From contig CAZIXF010000014.1 in assembly GCA_964543195.1 (NCBI GenBank), positions 33,567-97,566 of the forward strand: a stretch of DNA of 64,000 bases, in the 5' to 3' direction. This document shows positions 63,513 to 64,000 of the stretch, piece by piece; the stretch's first letter is position 1; each line of letters starts with the position of its first letter. The translations under genes were made by a program, and so were the position numbers. The DNA is from JAGTVG01 sp964543195 (lineage in GTDB: Bacteria; Bacteroidota; Bacteroidia; Cytophagales; Cyclobacteriaceae). The notes beneath the pieces were generated by a model. The model searched no databases. It was not told the DNA's origin and worked only from the letters and a program-made list of their open reading frames with translations.

Positions 63513-63780
63513 TATATCTATCAGCGGGAAGTTGTTTATAAGGGCGGTGGAGGTTATTATCCAGGCGACGCTTTCCTGATAAAGCAGCGGGAGGGCGTTT
63601 ATGTCCGCCGGGACAAAGGCTGCTAACCGTAAGGAACCACATTTCTGATCAGGCAGCGAATGTATGGTTTTACCGGCTGCGACAGAGGCTGCTATCGGTA
63701 TGGAATCCACCACTTTCCTGAAAAATAAGAGATAAATGGCTTTACCTGCCGGGAGGTTCCGCGGGTGAAACAGGATACAG
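63503..63780. repeat. four imperfect tandem repeats of 67-72 bp
   Basis: CTTTCCTGA marks unit starts at 63504, 63571 and 63713, with a variant (ATTTCTGA) at 63641; spacings are 67, 70 and 72. Units share CAGCG, GGCTGCTA and similar words. The first unit overlaps the 3' end of the cation transporter gene. The minus strand is open through the region but the reading is low in evidence for a real protein. Confidence 0.55.
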
Positions 63781-63836
63781 GGAAGTGGGATGATGCCTCG
63801 TAAAACCGGGGCAGGCCGGCTGGAAAACGAAAAAAC

Positions 63837-63913
63837 TTTCATGTGAAACCAATAAATCTTTCATATGAAAGTTAAATACTTTCATTCGAAAACAAATTTA
63901 GTTTCATTTAAAA
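63837..63913. promoter_or_regulatory. four phased palindromic sites (TTTCAT-N2-GAAA-like), possible operators or iterons
   Basis: Dyads start at 63837 (TTTCATGTGAAA), 63859 (TTTCATATGAAA), 63880 (TTTCATTCGAAA) and 63902 (TTTCATTTAAAA). Spacings of 22, 21 and 22 bp equal two helical turns, so all four face one side of the DNA. Adjacent bases are also alike (C or G before, G/C/A after). They lie 325 bases past the transporter gene, at the right edge, likely in the control region of a gene outside the window. A regulator array or replication-type iterons would both fit. Confidence 0.6.
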
Positions 63914-63951
63914 GTAATTGAGATCCGGCAGGTTTCGGCTAAAACCTAACC

Positions 63952-63973
63952 CGAAAAATTCATAAATTTTTCG
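63952..63973. repeat. 9-bp perfect hairpin near the right edge
   Basis: CGAAAAATT (63952-63960) and AATTTTTCG (63965-63973) pair perfectly around a 4-base loop. It follows the phased sites by about 40 bases. It is AT-rich and may be a terminator or part of the same regulatory region. Confidence 0.4.
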
Positions 63974-64000
63974 CCCGAAGGGCCGATTAAGCGCAATTTC

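Noticed and set aside
63222..63842. Minus-strand 206-codon frame across the tandem repeats and the end of the transporter gene
   Set aside because: Half of it is antisense to the well-supported transporter, the rest follows imperfect repeats, and there is no promoter or conserved domain. Kept only as a caveat in the repeat finding.
63837..63913. CRISPR array
   Set aside because: The repeated units are 12-14 bp palindromes with 8-10 bp between them, far too short for repeats and spacers, and no cas gene is present.

Overview
The window comes from a member of the Bacteroidota. The sequence shows a fused SecD-SecF protein, a lipoprotein-type LptC, the rpmB-rpmG-DUF4295-ftsY ribosomal/SRP cluster, DUF6048/DUF6452 and DUF6249 families, EF-G-like FusA2, a bacillithiol enzyme (BshC), almost no Shine-Dalgarno sequences, and promoter elements of the phylum's TTTG / TAnnTTTG type ahead of many genes. 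The order cannot be fixed from this window. Content is mostly housekeeping and cell-envelope genes. I see no rRNA, tRNA, CRISPR array, prophage or full insertion sequence.

Layout. 1-6.7 kb: a minus-strand envelope cluster coaX > FadL-like barrel > TPR protein > lptC > small membrane protein > CNNM/CBS protein > SurA/PpiD-like isomerase (cut by the left edge). 6.7-8.6 kb: anmK, bracketed by a MITE-like element and by arrays of 7- and 8-bp tandem repeats. 8.6-15.9 kb: yraN, manA-lipB, a MORN-like exported protein, rocD, the L28/L33/DUF4295/ftsY cluster and a DUF6452-DUF6048 pair. 16-24.9 kb: rimO-bshC, mnmD-ispF-barrel protein, DUF6249, an ECF sigma factor with its membrane partner, fusA2. 25.1-30.7 kb: recJ > lptB > GH3-family enzyme, and an orphan histidine kinase. 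30.8-35.8 kb: one 1672-residue exported protein of unknown function. 35.9-43.7 kb: prmA/DUF6150, tpiA, an Omp85-type barrel, a HupE-like protein with degenerate metal motif, thpR, secDF. 43.8-49.3 kb: a small membrane protein; nrnA-like > FKBP > FKBP > rdgB > udk; ndk; scpA. 49.5-55.6 kb: dxs-hydrolase, two lipoproteins, a zinc-ribbon membrane protein, a nitroreductase. 55.9-63.5 kb: an aminotransferase followed by a cupin remnant, yccF-acyltransferase, ftcD-phosphoesterase, an SDR enzyme, a second MITE copy and a cation diffusion facilitator.

How the genes connect: LptB, LptC, the LptC-like giant protein candidate, the Omp85 barrel, SecDF, the periplasmic isomerases/FKBPs and the acyltransferase all serve envelope building; L28, L33, DUF4295, FtsY, RimO, MnmD, PrmA and FusA2 serve translation.

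The most unexpected structures are non-coding: four evenly spaced palindromic TTTCAT-N2-GAAA-like sites at the right end (21-22 bp period), a two-copy MITE with a 13-bp terminal inverted repeat in the complete copy, and phased heptamer/octamer arrays around anmK that switch from G-rich to C-rich. No complete new multi-gene system is evident; the best protein candidates for new biology are the 1672-residue protein, the zinc-ribbon membrane protein and the DUF4295 protein.
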